Origin: an uncultured Zoogloea sp.
Lineage (GTDB): Bacteria > Pseudomonadota > Gammaproteobacteria > Burkholderiales > Rhodocyclaceae
NCBI GenBank assembly: GCA_937967645.1
Contig: CALBTT010000074.1
Location: forward strand, 1 to 53,736
Reading direction: 5' to 3'
DNA length: 53,736 bases
Shown here: positions 45,246 through 52,509 of the stretch, piece after piece
How the letters are laid out: each line of letters opens with the position of its first letter
Numbering within the stretch: position 1 is the stretch's first letter
Made by a program: the position numbers and the translations under genes
The notes under the pieces: generated by a model
Told to the model about the DNA's origin: nothing
The model's input: the letters and a program-made list of their open reading frames with translations, nothing else
Databases searched by the model: none

Positions 45246-46589
45246 ATGAATCGTCGCAACTTCCTGATGACGCCCCCGGCCCTGGCCCTGGGGCTCGGCA
45301 TGGCGGCCACCCCCCTGGTTTCCCAGGCCGCACCGGCGATCCTCACCCCGGCCAGCCGCATCCTGCCCCGGGACGGGGCCCGCCCGCGCATCGTGATCTG
45401 TGGCGGGGGCTGGGGCGGCATGACGGCGGCCCGCTACCTGCGGGAGCTGATCCCCAACGCCGATGTGGTGCTGCTGGAACGCAATCCCACCTTCTGGTCG
45501 GGGCCCATGAGCAACAAGTGGCTGATCGACGTGGTGAGCACCGACTTCGTGCACCACGACGCCCAGCGTCCGGCCAACGTCTATGGCTATACCCGGCTGA
45601 TCACCGAGGTGGTGGGCTTCGAGCGTGACAAGAAGCAGGTGCGCACGGCCCACGGCCTGATCGACTACGACTTCCTGATCCTCTCGGGGGGCATCCGCAA
45701 CGCCTACGATGTGTGGTTCGGCAACGACCAGAAGGCCATCGACTACACCCGCAACCACTTTCCGTCCGCCTACATCCCCAATGCCGAGATGCTGGCCCTC
45801 AAGCAGAAGGTGCAGAACTTCAAGGGTGGCACTCTGGTCATGACCCTGCCGCCGCCGCCCCACCGCTGCCCGCCCTCGCCCTACGAACGGGCCTGTCTGA
45901 TCGCCTGGCACATCAAGAAGAACAAGATCCCCGGCAAGATCCTGATCCTCGACCCCAAGCCCAAGGTGGCACCCATCAGCATGGGCTACCAGACCGCCTT
46001 CCGTGAGCTCTATCCGGACATCATCACCCACGTGCCCAACGCCCGGGTGCAGGAGGTGGATCCCTTCAACAAGCGCATCAAGACCCTCGCCGGCGAGTTC
46101 AAGTTTGACGACGCCATCCTGATGCCGCCGCACCAGGCGGCCGAGATGGTGTGGCAGGCCGGCCTGATCGGCACGACCCCCGATGGCAAGCCCACCGGCT
46201 GGGCCGACATGCATCCGCGCCTCTATCACGCCAGGAGCGATGACAGCGTGTACTTCGTAGGCGACCTGATGGGGGCCATCTCCGATCAGTTCGGGCACTA
46301 CCCCAAGAGCGGCCACGTGGCCAACTACATTGGCAAGATCGTCGCGCAGAACATCGCCGAGCGGATCTCGGGCAAGGAGGTGGTGGCCCGTCTGCCCGAC
46401 AACCTGTGCTACATGATGGTCAATGCCGATCCCCGCGAGGCCATCTCGGTGAAGTTCGAGTACGAGGTGGACGCCGCCTCCGGCAAGGTGCACCAGACCC
46501 AGATCGACGTGGATGTACGTACCGAGGATCTGGTGAAGGAAGACTTTGTGTGGATCAAAGAGAAGTTCAGCGACTTTCTGGCCATCTGA
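45246..46589 (+). CDS. FCSD-like FAD oxidoreductase lacking the first redox cysteine
   Basis: A 447-aa FAD protein with a Tat signal (MNRRNFLMTPPALALGLGM) and the fold IVICGGGWGGMTAARYL. It is colinear with the FccB protein two genes upstream (LPPPPHRCPPSPYERACLIA matches the FccB segment IPDNPFRCPPGPYERAAMVA). However, the position of the FCSD redox Cys reads SGPMSNKWL, with Met in place of Cys in C-P-F-S-N. The C-terminal Cys is retained (LPDNLCYMMVN). The single-Cys state implies a chemistry other than classic FCSD, perhaps transferring sulfur to SoxYZ, whose genes follow directly. Function is inference. Confidence 0.85.
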   Translation: MNRRNFLMTPPALALGLGMAATPLVSQAAPAILTPASRILPRDGARPRIVICGGGWGGMTAARYLRELIPNADVVLLERNPTFWSGPMSNKWLIDVVSTDFVHHDAQRPANVYGYTRLITEVVGFERDKKQVRTAHGLIDYDFLILSGGIRNAYDVWFGNDQKAIDYTRNHFPSAYIPNAEMLALKQKVQNFKGGTLVMTLPPPPHRCPPSPYERACLIAWHIKKNKIPGKILILDPKPKVAPISMGYQTAFRELYPDIITHVPNARVQEVDPFNKRIKTLAGEFKFDDAILMPPHQAAEMVWQAGLIGTTPDGKPTGWADMHPRLYHARSDDSVYFVGDLMGAISDQFGHYPKSGHVANYIGKIVAQNIAERISGKEVVARLPDNLCYMMVNADPREAISVKFEYEVDAASGKVHQTQIDVDVRTEDLVKEDFVWIKEKFSDFLAI

Positions 46590-46606
46590 CGGAGCGCATT
46601 CACACA

Positions 46607-47080
46607 ATGAAACGACGTCATTTCGTCGCCGGTGGGGTGGCCCTGGGCACGGCGCTGGTCGTGCCCGCGGTGCGGGCCCAGAGCAAGGCGGCGGTGCTGC
46701 CCCAACTGGCCCCCAACCCGGCCGAGTTCAAGAAGGCCATGGCCGACTTCGTGGGTCGGGCAAAGCCGCTGGAGACCGGCCTCAAGCTCGAGGTGCCGGT
46801 GCTGGCCGACAACCCCAGCGCGGTGCCGGTGCATGTATCGGTGACGCTGCCCCTCAGCGATCAGCTCTACTGCAAGGAGATCATCGTGCTGGCCGAGCAG
46901 AACCCGTCGCCCCTGGCCTGCCGCTTTCAGTTCACCCCCTTCACCGGGAGTGCCGAGGCTGCCGCCCGCCTGCGCCTGAGCCAGACCCAGGCGGTGCACG
47001 CCCTGGCGCGGATGAGCGATGGGCGGGTGCTGGTGGCCCGCCAGAACGTCACCGTGGCCGCCAGCGGCTGCGGCATGTGA
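46607..47080 (+). CDS. soxY: Sulfur carrier subunit SoxY
   Basis: A 157-aa exported protein with a twin-arginine signal (MKRRHFVAGGVALGTA). Its mature part has an Ig-like fold (VPVHVSVTLPLSDQLYCKEI) and ends in VAASGCGM. The single C-terminal Cys on a Gly-rich swinging arm is the SoxY carrier residue, to which sulfur intermediates are bound. The canonical ending is GGCGG, so the tail here is a variant with a terminal Met. ATG 46607 gives the signal at the N-terminus. SoxZ follows after 12 nt. Confidence 0.9.
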   Translation: MKRRHFVAGGVALGTALVVPAVRAQSKAAVLPQLAPNPAEFKKAMADFVGRAKPLETGLKLEVPVLADNPSAVPVHVSVTLPLSDQLYCKEIIVLAEQNPSPLACRFQFTPFTGSAEAAARLRLSQTQAVHALARMSDGRVLVARQNVTVAASGCGM

Positions 47081-47092
47081 GAGGAGCGCAGC

Positions 47093-47422
47093 ATGTCCGT
47101 CAAACCGCCACGGGTGTGGGTGAGCAACGCCAGGCCTGCCAGAGGCGAAATTGTGCGGGTCCGGGCCCAGATCGAGCACATCATGGAAAGTGGCCTGCGC
47201 GTGGATGGGGAAGGCAAGCCCCGGCCCCGTAACATCGTGCGGCGCTTCGAGGCGCGCCTGGGCGCCAACCTGGTGTTTGTATGGGAGCCGGGCATCAGCA
47301 TCGCCCAGAACCCCTATATCGAATTCACCTTTGCTGCCCGGGAGAGCGGCGAGCTGCTGATGCAGTGGGTGGACGAGAAGGAGGTCACGCTCGAAGCGCG
47401 CAAGACCCTGACCCTGGCTTGA
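47093..47422 (+). CDS. soxZ: Sulfur carrier complex subunit SoxZ
   Basis: A 109-aa protein with an Ig-like SoxZ fold: RGEIVRVRAQIEHIMESGLR, then NIVRRFEARLGANLVFVWEP and FTFAARESGELLMQWVDEKE. It has no signal peptide and is exported as a complex with Tat-substrate SoxY, as in other Sox systems. It is the last gene of the run that starts at fccA. AGGAG lies 9 nt before the ATG. Neither soxXA, soxB nor soxCD is present in the window. Confidence 0.93.
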   Translation: MSVKPPRVWVSNARPARGEIVRVRAQIEHIMESGLRVDGEGKPRPRNIVRRFEARLGANLVFVWEPGISIAQNPYIEFTFAARESGELLMQWVDEKEVTLEARKTLTLA

Positions 47423-47765
47423 GTCGTCAGAAAATGGGCGGATGACCGTTTGAGGCGCGTGCGGCTGGATGGCTGTGCGCTCCTCAAGCAAGGGTGGCCA
47501 AGAATCAAGCCGCCAGGGTTCTCGCTTTCCTTTCCGAGGGCTTCGGACAAAAAGGTAACTGAATGTGTTTCAGGCCATTTTTTTGGGGCTGCGCTTTTCA
47601 AGTTTTGTCTGAATTTCCACAAAAACCGCGTTTTTGTCTTCTTCTGCCAGCTCTGAAACATAAATTTATTTCTATGTCATGATTGATTCGGCGTTCGTCT
47701 ATCGCGATTTCGTCGGCTTAGCTGGTAACATCAAATAAGTACCTTGTTCTTTATGCCCGACTGAA
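47423..47765. promoter_or_regulatory. AT-rich intergenic region with perfect hairpin
   Basis: A 343-bp gap with clearly lower GC than neighbouring genes. It contains ACAAAAAC-CGC-GTTTTTGT (47619-47637), a perfect 8-bp AT-rich stem with a 3-nt loop, and several T-runs. AAATTTATTT follows at about 47663. It should hold the promoter of the HTH-receiver gene and the end of the soxZ transcript. No clear -35/-10 pair could be assigned, and no gene was seen. Confidence 0.4.
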
Positions 47766-48389
47766 ATGGCCGTCACGCCCGAATCTCCTGAAAAGGAATA
47801 TTGCAGCACCTCCGAAGCCGCCCAGCGTCTGGGCCTGTCTTTGGGTACCGTCCAGCAGATGGTCGAAAACGGCCAGCTGGAGGGCTGGAAAACCGCCGGG
47901 GGGCATCGGCGGATCCGCGTCTCGTCGATCGAGGAGTTCCGCGCCCGATCGATGGCGGGCGGCGCTCACGGTGGCAGTCGTGGGGCTGCCGGCGTCCTTC
48001 AGGTGCTGGTTGCCGAGGACGACCGGATTCTCCAGAAGCTCTATGAGCATACTTTCTCCACCTGGGGGTTGCCCCTGCAGGTCCGCATGGTCTCCAGCGG
48101 CATCGATGGCCTGCTGGAGATCGGGCGGGTTCCGCCGGACCTGCTGATCACCGACCTGCGCATGCCGGGCATCGACGGTTTCGAGATGATCCGCCGCCTG
48201 CGTGCTGATCCGCAGCTGCAGGATCTCGACATCGTGGTGGTCAGCGGCCTGACCGAAGAAGAGATCGTCGAGAACGGCGGTCTGCCGGCCGACGTGATCT
48301 TCTACAGCAAGCCGGTTCCCTTCCGGGAGCTCAAGGGCTACGTACAGGCCAAGATCATGGCCATCCAGCGGCGTGGGCGTCCTGCCTGA
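47766..48389 (+). CDS. Response regulator with N-terminal excisionase-type HTH and C-terminal receiver
   Basis: A 207-aa protein with inverted domain order. Residues about 10-60 form a MerR/excisionase-like helix-turn-helix (CSTSEAAQRLGLSLGTVQQM, then GWKTAGGHRRI). A short linker leads to a receiver at about 78-200: VLVAEDDRILQKLYEHTF, phospho-acceptor Asp in LLITDLRMPGIDG and Lys in YSKPVPF are all preserved. It probably binds DNA in a phosphorylation-dependent way. No kinase is adjacent. Its position between soxYZ and the hox operon makes either a candidate target, without direct evidence. Confidence 0.87.
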   Translation: MAVTPESPEKEYCSTSEAAQRLGLSLGTVQQMVENGQLEGWKTAGGHRRIRVSSIEEFRARSMAGGAHGGSRGAAGVLQVLVAEDDRILQKLYEHTFSTWGLPLQVRMVSSGIDGLLEIGRVPPDLLITDLRMPGIDGFEMIRRLRADPQLQDLDIVVVSGLTEEEIVENGGLPADVIFYSKPVPFRELKGYVQAKIMAIQRRGRPA

Positions 48390-48693
48390 GCCACAATCCC
48401 TCGTAATTCTCTTCCATCCCTGAGATGCCTTGAGCCCGGCAGGCGGGCTGTCGCCGTGTGCGTGACGCAGGACGGGGTTATTCGCATATTCATAAAATTT
48501 CGTAACTTTCCCGCATCCTGTCTGCCGGCTGTCTGGGGCGGAGAGGTCGCAAAAATGTCGATTTAATATCTTCTTATGCGAAATCGGATTTTTGCCGTAG
48601 AATTTTATGTAAGTGTTGAATAACGCATTTTTGGGTGGTTTGCACACCTCACTGGCTGCGGCATTTTGTCGCGGCCGGGAAGGTTGGCCGAAA
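48390..48693. other. AT-rich intergenic region with dispersed inverted repeats
   Basis: A 304-bp gap. A small hairpin AGCCCG-GCAGG-CGGGCT (48433-48449) could end the upstream transcript. Further on, TTCGCATA (48481-48488) recurs inverted as TATGCGAA (48575-48582), and CATAAAATT (48491-48499) recurs inverted as AATTTTATG (48601-48609). These may be regulator sites for the downstream gene. An in-frame GTG at 48613 could extend that gene upstream, but it lacks support. Confidence 0.4.
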
Positions 48694-49290
48694 ATGCACT
48701 CTCCGAGAGTCGATGTCATGTTCGTGAGCACGGAGCCCTCAGCCAGGGCGCAGGGCCTGCGGCCCTTTGATGACGGCTCGTCCCTGCAGTCCGTCGGGAC
48801 TGATCCGGTTTCGCAAGCAGCCATGACGGGTGCTGCGCTGGTGCGGCACCTGGACGATCTGCGGTTTGCAGCCCTGCGTGCGCTGCGTCAGTTGCTGCGC
48901 GCCCTGGACGCCGAGCGGATCGCACTGGGGCGCCTCGACCCCAGGGGCGCTGTGATCCATGAGGACCTGGTCTGGGTCAGTGGTTTTGGTCGCTGCGGCG
49001 AGTCGGAGCGGAAGGTGTCCTGCAAGCCATTTGCTGCCTTGGTGAAAGCCTGGGTGGCCTCCGGCGAGGACGTGCTCGGCATTCCCATTGGCCCCCTGTC
49101 GCCGGCCTGGCCTGAGTTGCCCTGCGATCACCTGTTGCTGGTTCGCACGCCTGAACCCGCGGGTGGTCAAGGGTATCCGGTCATCCTGGCCCAGCTGCGC
49201 GGGGTGATTCCCCTGCCGGATGCTGCGCCCCGGGCGATCGGCATTCTGCTCAAGGCGTACGCTCAGCGTTGCGCCTCCGTCGGGCCCTGA
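48694..49290 (+). CDS. Protein of unknown function
   Basis: About 198 aa, not recognised. It is soluble with no signal peptide. A helical stretch (HLDDLRFAALRALRQLLRAL) precedes an alpha/beta part (IALGRLDPRGAVIHEDLVWV, then CDHLLLVRTPEP) and a final helix (RAIGILLKAYAQRC). The layout vaguely resembles a GAF- or autoinducer-like sensor domain without an output domain, but this is only an impression. ATG 48694 was chosen; ATG 48718 is also possible. The 3' end overlaps the convergent hoxW gene by 28 bp. Confidence 0.6.
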   Translation: MHSPRVDVMFVSTEPSARAQGLRPFDDGSSLQSVGTDPVSQAAMTGAALVRHLDDLRFAALRALRQLLRALDAERIALGRLDPRGAVIHEDLVWVSGFGRCGESERKVSCKPFAALVKAWVASGEDVLGIPIGPLSPAWPELPCDHLLLVRTPEPAGGQGYPVILAQLRGVIPLPDAAPRAIGILLKAYAQRCASVGP

Positions 49291-49760
49291 GCCCCGGTCA
49301 AGTGGTGGCGCCAGCGCTCGGCGGTGGGCTCTACCAGGCACGCCTGCAGGTGACGCCTGGCGGCCTCGAGGTGTTCCTGTGCTCCGGGACTCAGGGACTC
49401 ACCCAGCGCGAAGTGATCGCCCCGCACGCAGAGCAGGAAGGCGGGTGGAGCAGGGTGGCCGTGGAGCGTTGCATAGACCTGCAGGACTTCTGATGGCGTG
49501 AAGGCGTGGCTGCTCACCGAGTGCCCCGCCGCAGCGGTCAGCTCCCGGAACTCGAAGGGTGCGGGAGTGCCGGTGCCGGCATCGATGAACAGGGCAAGGG
49601 CGCAGCCGTACAGGTCGAGGGCATGCTCGGGCTGCAGCTGAAAGTCGCTGACCAGCTCGACGCCCGGTGGTGCCTGGCACTCCAGCTCCTCCATCAGCAT
49701 GGGGCCCAGGGCATCGTCGCCGCGGGAAGGGTTGCCGACCGCAAAGATCACCAAGCGCAC
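49263..49760 (-). CDS. hoxW: Hydrogenase maturation protease (HoxW-like)
   Basis: About 165 aa, an HycI/HoxW-family endopeptidase. It starts RLVIFAVGNPSRGDDALGPM, with the family's GNP..GDD motif whose Asp helps bind Ni, and continues LALFIDAGTG with the second metal-side acidic residue and a His in VSSHAFTPSEVL. It removes the C-terminal extension of HoxH after Ni insertion. GTG 49760 was chosen because it lies 7 nt after the hoxH stop and puts the conserved motif at the N-terminus; a frame extending to 49850 would run inside hoxH and lacks similarity. Confidence 0.88.
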   Translation of the reverse strand: MRLVIFAVGNPSRGDDALGPMLMEELECQAPPGVELVSDFQLQPEHALDLYGCALALFIDAGTGTPAPFEFRELTAAAGHSVSSHAFTPSEVLQVYATLHGHPAPPAFLLCVRGDHFALGESLSPGAQEHLEAARRHLQACLVEPTAERWRHHLTGAQGPTEAQR

Positions 49761-49767
49761 AGGACCT

Positions 49768-51234
49768 TCAGCCTCCCCGTTCAGCCCGGTCGAGCTGCGC
49801 TCCATCCGGACCGTGCAGTTCGACCACCAGCGGCATCTTGCCCAGGGCATGGGTGGCGCAGGACAGGCAGGGGTCGAAGGCGCGGATGGCCACCTCGATG
49901 TGGTTGAGCAGCCCCTCGGTGAGCTGCCGCCCGTCCAGATAGCGGCGCGCCACCTGGCGTACCGCCTCGTTCATGGCCTGGTTGTTGTGGGTGGTGGATA
50001 CGATCAGGTTGCAGTAGCTGACCAGATCGTCCTCGCCGACCCGGTAGTGGTGGATCAGGGTGCCCCGCGGGGCCTCGATGATGCCGACGCCCTCGCGCCC
50101 CCGCGGCCCGTCGGCCATGCGTTGATCGGAGAGCAGGTCGGGGTCGTCGAGCAGTTCGCGGATGATCTCTGCCGCGTGCAGCATCTCGATCATGCGGGCC
50201 CAGTGATAGGCCAGTGGGGCATGGATGGGCTCGCCCTCGCCGCGGGCGATGAAATCCTGGCGTTCCACCTCGGCCAGCGGACTGGGGATGAAGTCACAGT
50301 TCTGGACCCGGGCCAGGGGGCCGACCTTGTACCAGCCGCGGGCGGGGCCGAGGTCCTTGATGAAGGGGAACTTCATGTAGCTCCACGACTTCACCTCTTC
50401 GACGATGTGCTGGTCGTAGTCGGCGCAGGGGATGGCGTCCCGCACGATCTGGCCGCGGGCGTCGCGCAGGCGCAGGTGGCCGTCGTAGAGGTCCAGCGCA
50501 CCGTCGGCCCGCACCAGGCTCAGCAGGTGGCTGCGGAACAGGCCGAAGTCGTCGTACAGGGCCGCGTTGGTCTCATGCAGCTGGCGGGCCAGGTGCACCG
50601 CCTCGCGGCTCCATTCGATCACGCGGTCGGCGTCGGCCAGCAGGCTGTCCCTTTCGGTGGCGCTCAGGGAGCGGTTGACGCCGCCCGGTACGGCCCCCGT
50701 GCCATGCACCCGCTTGCCGGTGGTGATGCGGATCACCTCCTGACCGAACTTGCGCAGCAGTACGCCTTTCTTGGCCACCTCGGGCCAGGCGCCGGCCACG
50801 CCCACGATGTTGCGCTGCTGCACCGGCGACTCGAAGCCGAACAGCAGGTCGGGCGAGGCCAGGTGGAAGAAGTGCAGGGCGTGGGACTGGAGGATCTGGC
50901 CGTAGTGCATCAGGCGCCGCAGCTTGTCCGCCGTCGGCGTGACGGTGAGGGCGCCGACCACCGGGTCGAGGGCCTTGGCGGCTGCCAGGTGGTGGCTCAC
51001 CGGGCAGATGCCGCACAGGCGCTGCACCATCACCGGCACCTCCCAATAGGGGCGGCCCTGGATGAATTTCTCGAAGCCGCGGAACTCGACGATGTGCAGG
51101 CGGGCTTCCTTCACGTGGCCGGCGTCGTCGAGCAGCAGGGTGACCTTGCCGTGTCCTTCCACCCGGGACACCGGGTCGATGGCGACCCGGCGCAGGTTCT
51201 CGCGGTTGGCGGCGGTTTCCAGTTCGAAGCTCAT
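49768..51234 (-). CDS. hoxH: NAD-reducing [NiFe] hydrogenase large subunit HoxH
   Basis: A 488-aa large subunit. The two Ni-Fe binding motifs are intact: RLCGICPVSHH near residue 73 and DPCLSCATHA at the C-terminus. The latter is followed by a 25-residue tail starting LGKMPLVVELHG, as in the cleavable HoxH precursor, and hoxW is next. It splits H2 in the cytoplasm. With HoxY it forms the hydrogenase module, and HoxFU pass electrons to NAD+. Group 3d assignment rests on the HoxF/U/Y neighbours. Confidence 0.96.
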   Translation of the reverse strand: MSFELETAANRENLRRVAIDPVSRVEGHGKVTLLLDDAGHVKEARLHIVEFRGFEKFIQGRPYWEVPVMVQRLCGICPVSHHLAAAKALDPVVGALTVTPTADKLRRLMHYGQILQSHALHFFHLASPDLLFGFESPVQQRNIVGVAGAWPEVAKKGVLLRKFGQEVIRITTGKRVHGTGAVPGGVNRSLSATERDSLLADADRVIEWSREAVHLARQLHETNAALYDDFGLFRSHLLSLVRADGALDLYDGHLRLRDARGQIVRDAIPCADYDQHIVEEVKSWSYMKFPFIKDLGPARGWYKVGPLARVQNCDFIPSPLAEVERQDFIARGEGEPIHAPLAYHWARMIEMLHAAEIIRELLDDPDLLSDQRMADGPRGREGVGIIEAPRGTLIHHYRVGEDDLVSYCNLIVSTTHNNQAMNEAVRQVARRYLDGRQLTEGLLNHIEVAIRAFDPCLSCATHALGKMPLVVELHGPDGAQLDRAERGG

Positions 51235-51244
51235 GGGGTGAACC

Positions 51245-51808
51245 TCAGTCGTAGTGGAGCAGGCCGCCGCTTAGCCGCGGCGTGCGTCCGGCGATCAGGT
51301 CGGTGAGGAACTTCCAGATCGCCGGGCCGGATGGCGGGCAGCCGGGCAGGAAGTAGTCGATGCGCACCACCTCGTGGATCGGCCTGACCTTGTCGAGGGG
51401 CAGGGGCAGCTCCGGGTCATTGGGGATCTGGCCGTTCTCGATGCCCGGCCGGAACTGGTAGACCTCGCGCAGGCATTCGGACAGGGACAGGTGGTTGCGC
51501 TGGGCGGGCAGGCCGCCATTGACGGCGCAGGCGCCCAGGGCGATCAGGGTCTTGCACTGGCGCCTGAAGGCCCGCAGCACGTGCACGTTCTCGGCATTGC
51601 ACACGCCGCCCTCGATCAGGCCGATGTCGCAGGGCCCCACCTCCTTGATGTCGGTGAGGGGCGAGCGGTCGAACTCGACCAGTTCGACCAGCTCGAAGAG
51701 ATGTTCGTCGATGTCCAGGAAAGACATGTGGCAGCCGAAGCATCCAGCCAGCGAGGTGGTGGCGACGCGCAGCTTGCGGGCGGGGGCGGAGGTCGGTGCG
51801 GTGCTCAT
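51245..51808 (-). CDS. hoxY: NAD-reducing hydrogenase small subunit HoxY
   Basis: A 187-aa small subunit carrying the proximal [4Fe-4S] cluster: CFGCHMSFLDID near residue 23, then GGVCNAENVHVL, GACAVNGGLPAQRN and PGCPPSGP. It has no Tat signal, which fits a soluble cytoplasmic group 3d enzyme. The ATG (51808) overlaps the hoxU stop as ATGA. A longer frame upstream would run inside hoxU and is not used. HoxH begins 10 nt after its stop. Confidence 0.95.
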   Translation of the reverse strand: MSTAPTSAPARKLRVATTSLAGCFGCHMSFLDIDEHLFELVELVEFDRSPLTDIKEVGPCDIGLIEGGVCNAENVHVLRAFRRQCKTLIALGACAVNGGLPAQRNHLSLSECLREVYQFRPGIENGQIPNDPELPLPLDKVRPIHEVVRIDYFLPGCPPSGPAIWKFLTDLIAGRTPRLSGGLLHYD

Positions 51809-52509
51809 GATTCCTCCTCCTTCAGCTTCTGCTCGCGGATGCTCTGGCCGTCGTAGGTGCGCTCGCCGATGGGCACGGCAAAGCCGCGGCCCTTGGGCAG
51901 GATCACCCCCACCGGGCAGATCCGGGCGGCCAGATCGTCCTTGGAGAAATCCGTGTCGCCGAGCCGTCCGGACTCCGCATTGACCACCAGGTGCTTGTTG
52001 ATGCCGCGCCCGGTCAGGGCGAACACGGCCTTGCCATCCACGTCCCGGCTGGCCCGCACGCACAGTTCGCAGAAGATGCAGCGGTTGAAGTCCAGTAGCA
52101 CGTCCGGGTGGGAGGCATCCACCGGGCGGTCCGGGAAGAAGTGGCGGAAGCGGGAGGTGAGCATCTCGTATTCGTAGCCCAGGGCCTGCAGCTCGCAGTT
52201 GCCGCTCTTCTCGCAGGAGGGGCAGAAGTGGTTGCCCTCCACGAACAGCATCTGCAGCAGGGCGCGGCGCTCGCCGTTCATCTCGGGGGTGTCGCTCTCG
52301 ACCTCCCAGCCCTCCTTGGCGGGGGTGGCGCAGGCCGATACATGGCGCCCGGCGGCCTTGACGATGCACAGCTTGCAGCTGCCGTGGGCCGGGAAGTCCT
52401 GGTGCCAGCACAGGCTGGGAATGTAGTGGCCAGCCTGGCGCGCGGCCTCGAGGATGCTCTGGCCGTCCTCGAAGGGGACGGGCTGGCCGTCCAGCAGGAA
52501 CTGTTTCAT
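51805..52509 (-). CDS. hoxU: NAD-reducing hydrogenase diaphorase subunit HoxU
   Basis: A 234-aa NuoG-N-like iron-sulfur protein. The N-terminal [2Fe-2S] ferredoxin domain has PSLCWHQDFPAHGSCKLCIV with the later SACATPAKEG. A His/Cys-rich motif HFCPSCEKSGNCELQ follows, then FNRCIFCELCVRASRDVDGK and RICPVGVIL for further clusters. It carries electrons between HoxY and the FMN-bearing HoxF. It overlaps both neighbours by ATGA, so hoxF-U-Y are translationally coupled. Length is normal for HoxU. Confidence 0.95.
   Translation of the reverse strand: MKQFLLDGQPVPFEDGQSILEAARQAGHYIPSLCWHQDFPAHGSCKLCIVKAAGRHVSACATPAKEGWEVESDTPEMNGERRALLQMLFVEGNHFCPSCEKSGNCELQALGYEYEMLTSRFRHFFPDRPVDASHPDVLLDFNRCIFCELCVRASRDVDGKAVFALTGRGINKHLVVNAESGRLGDTDFSKDDLAARICPVGVILPKGRGFAVPIGERTYDGQSIREQKLKEEES

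Noticed and set aside
49761..49850. Longer hoxW start inside hoxH
   Set aside because: The extra 30 residues (WARCRWWSNCTV...) are out-of-frame hoxH sequence and unlike any HoxW N-terminus. The GTG at 49760 fits better.
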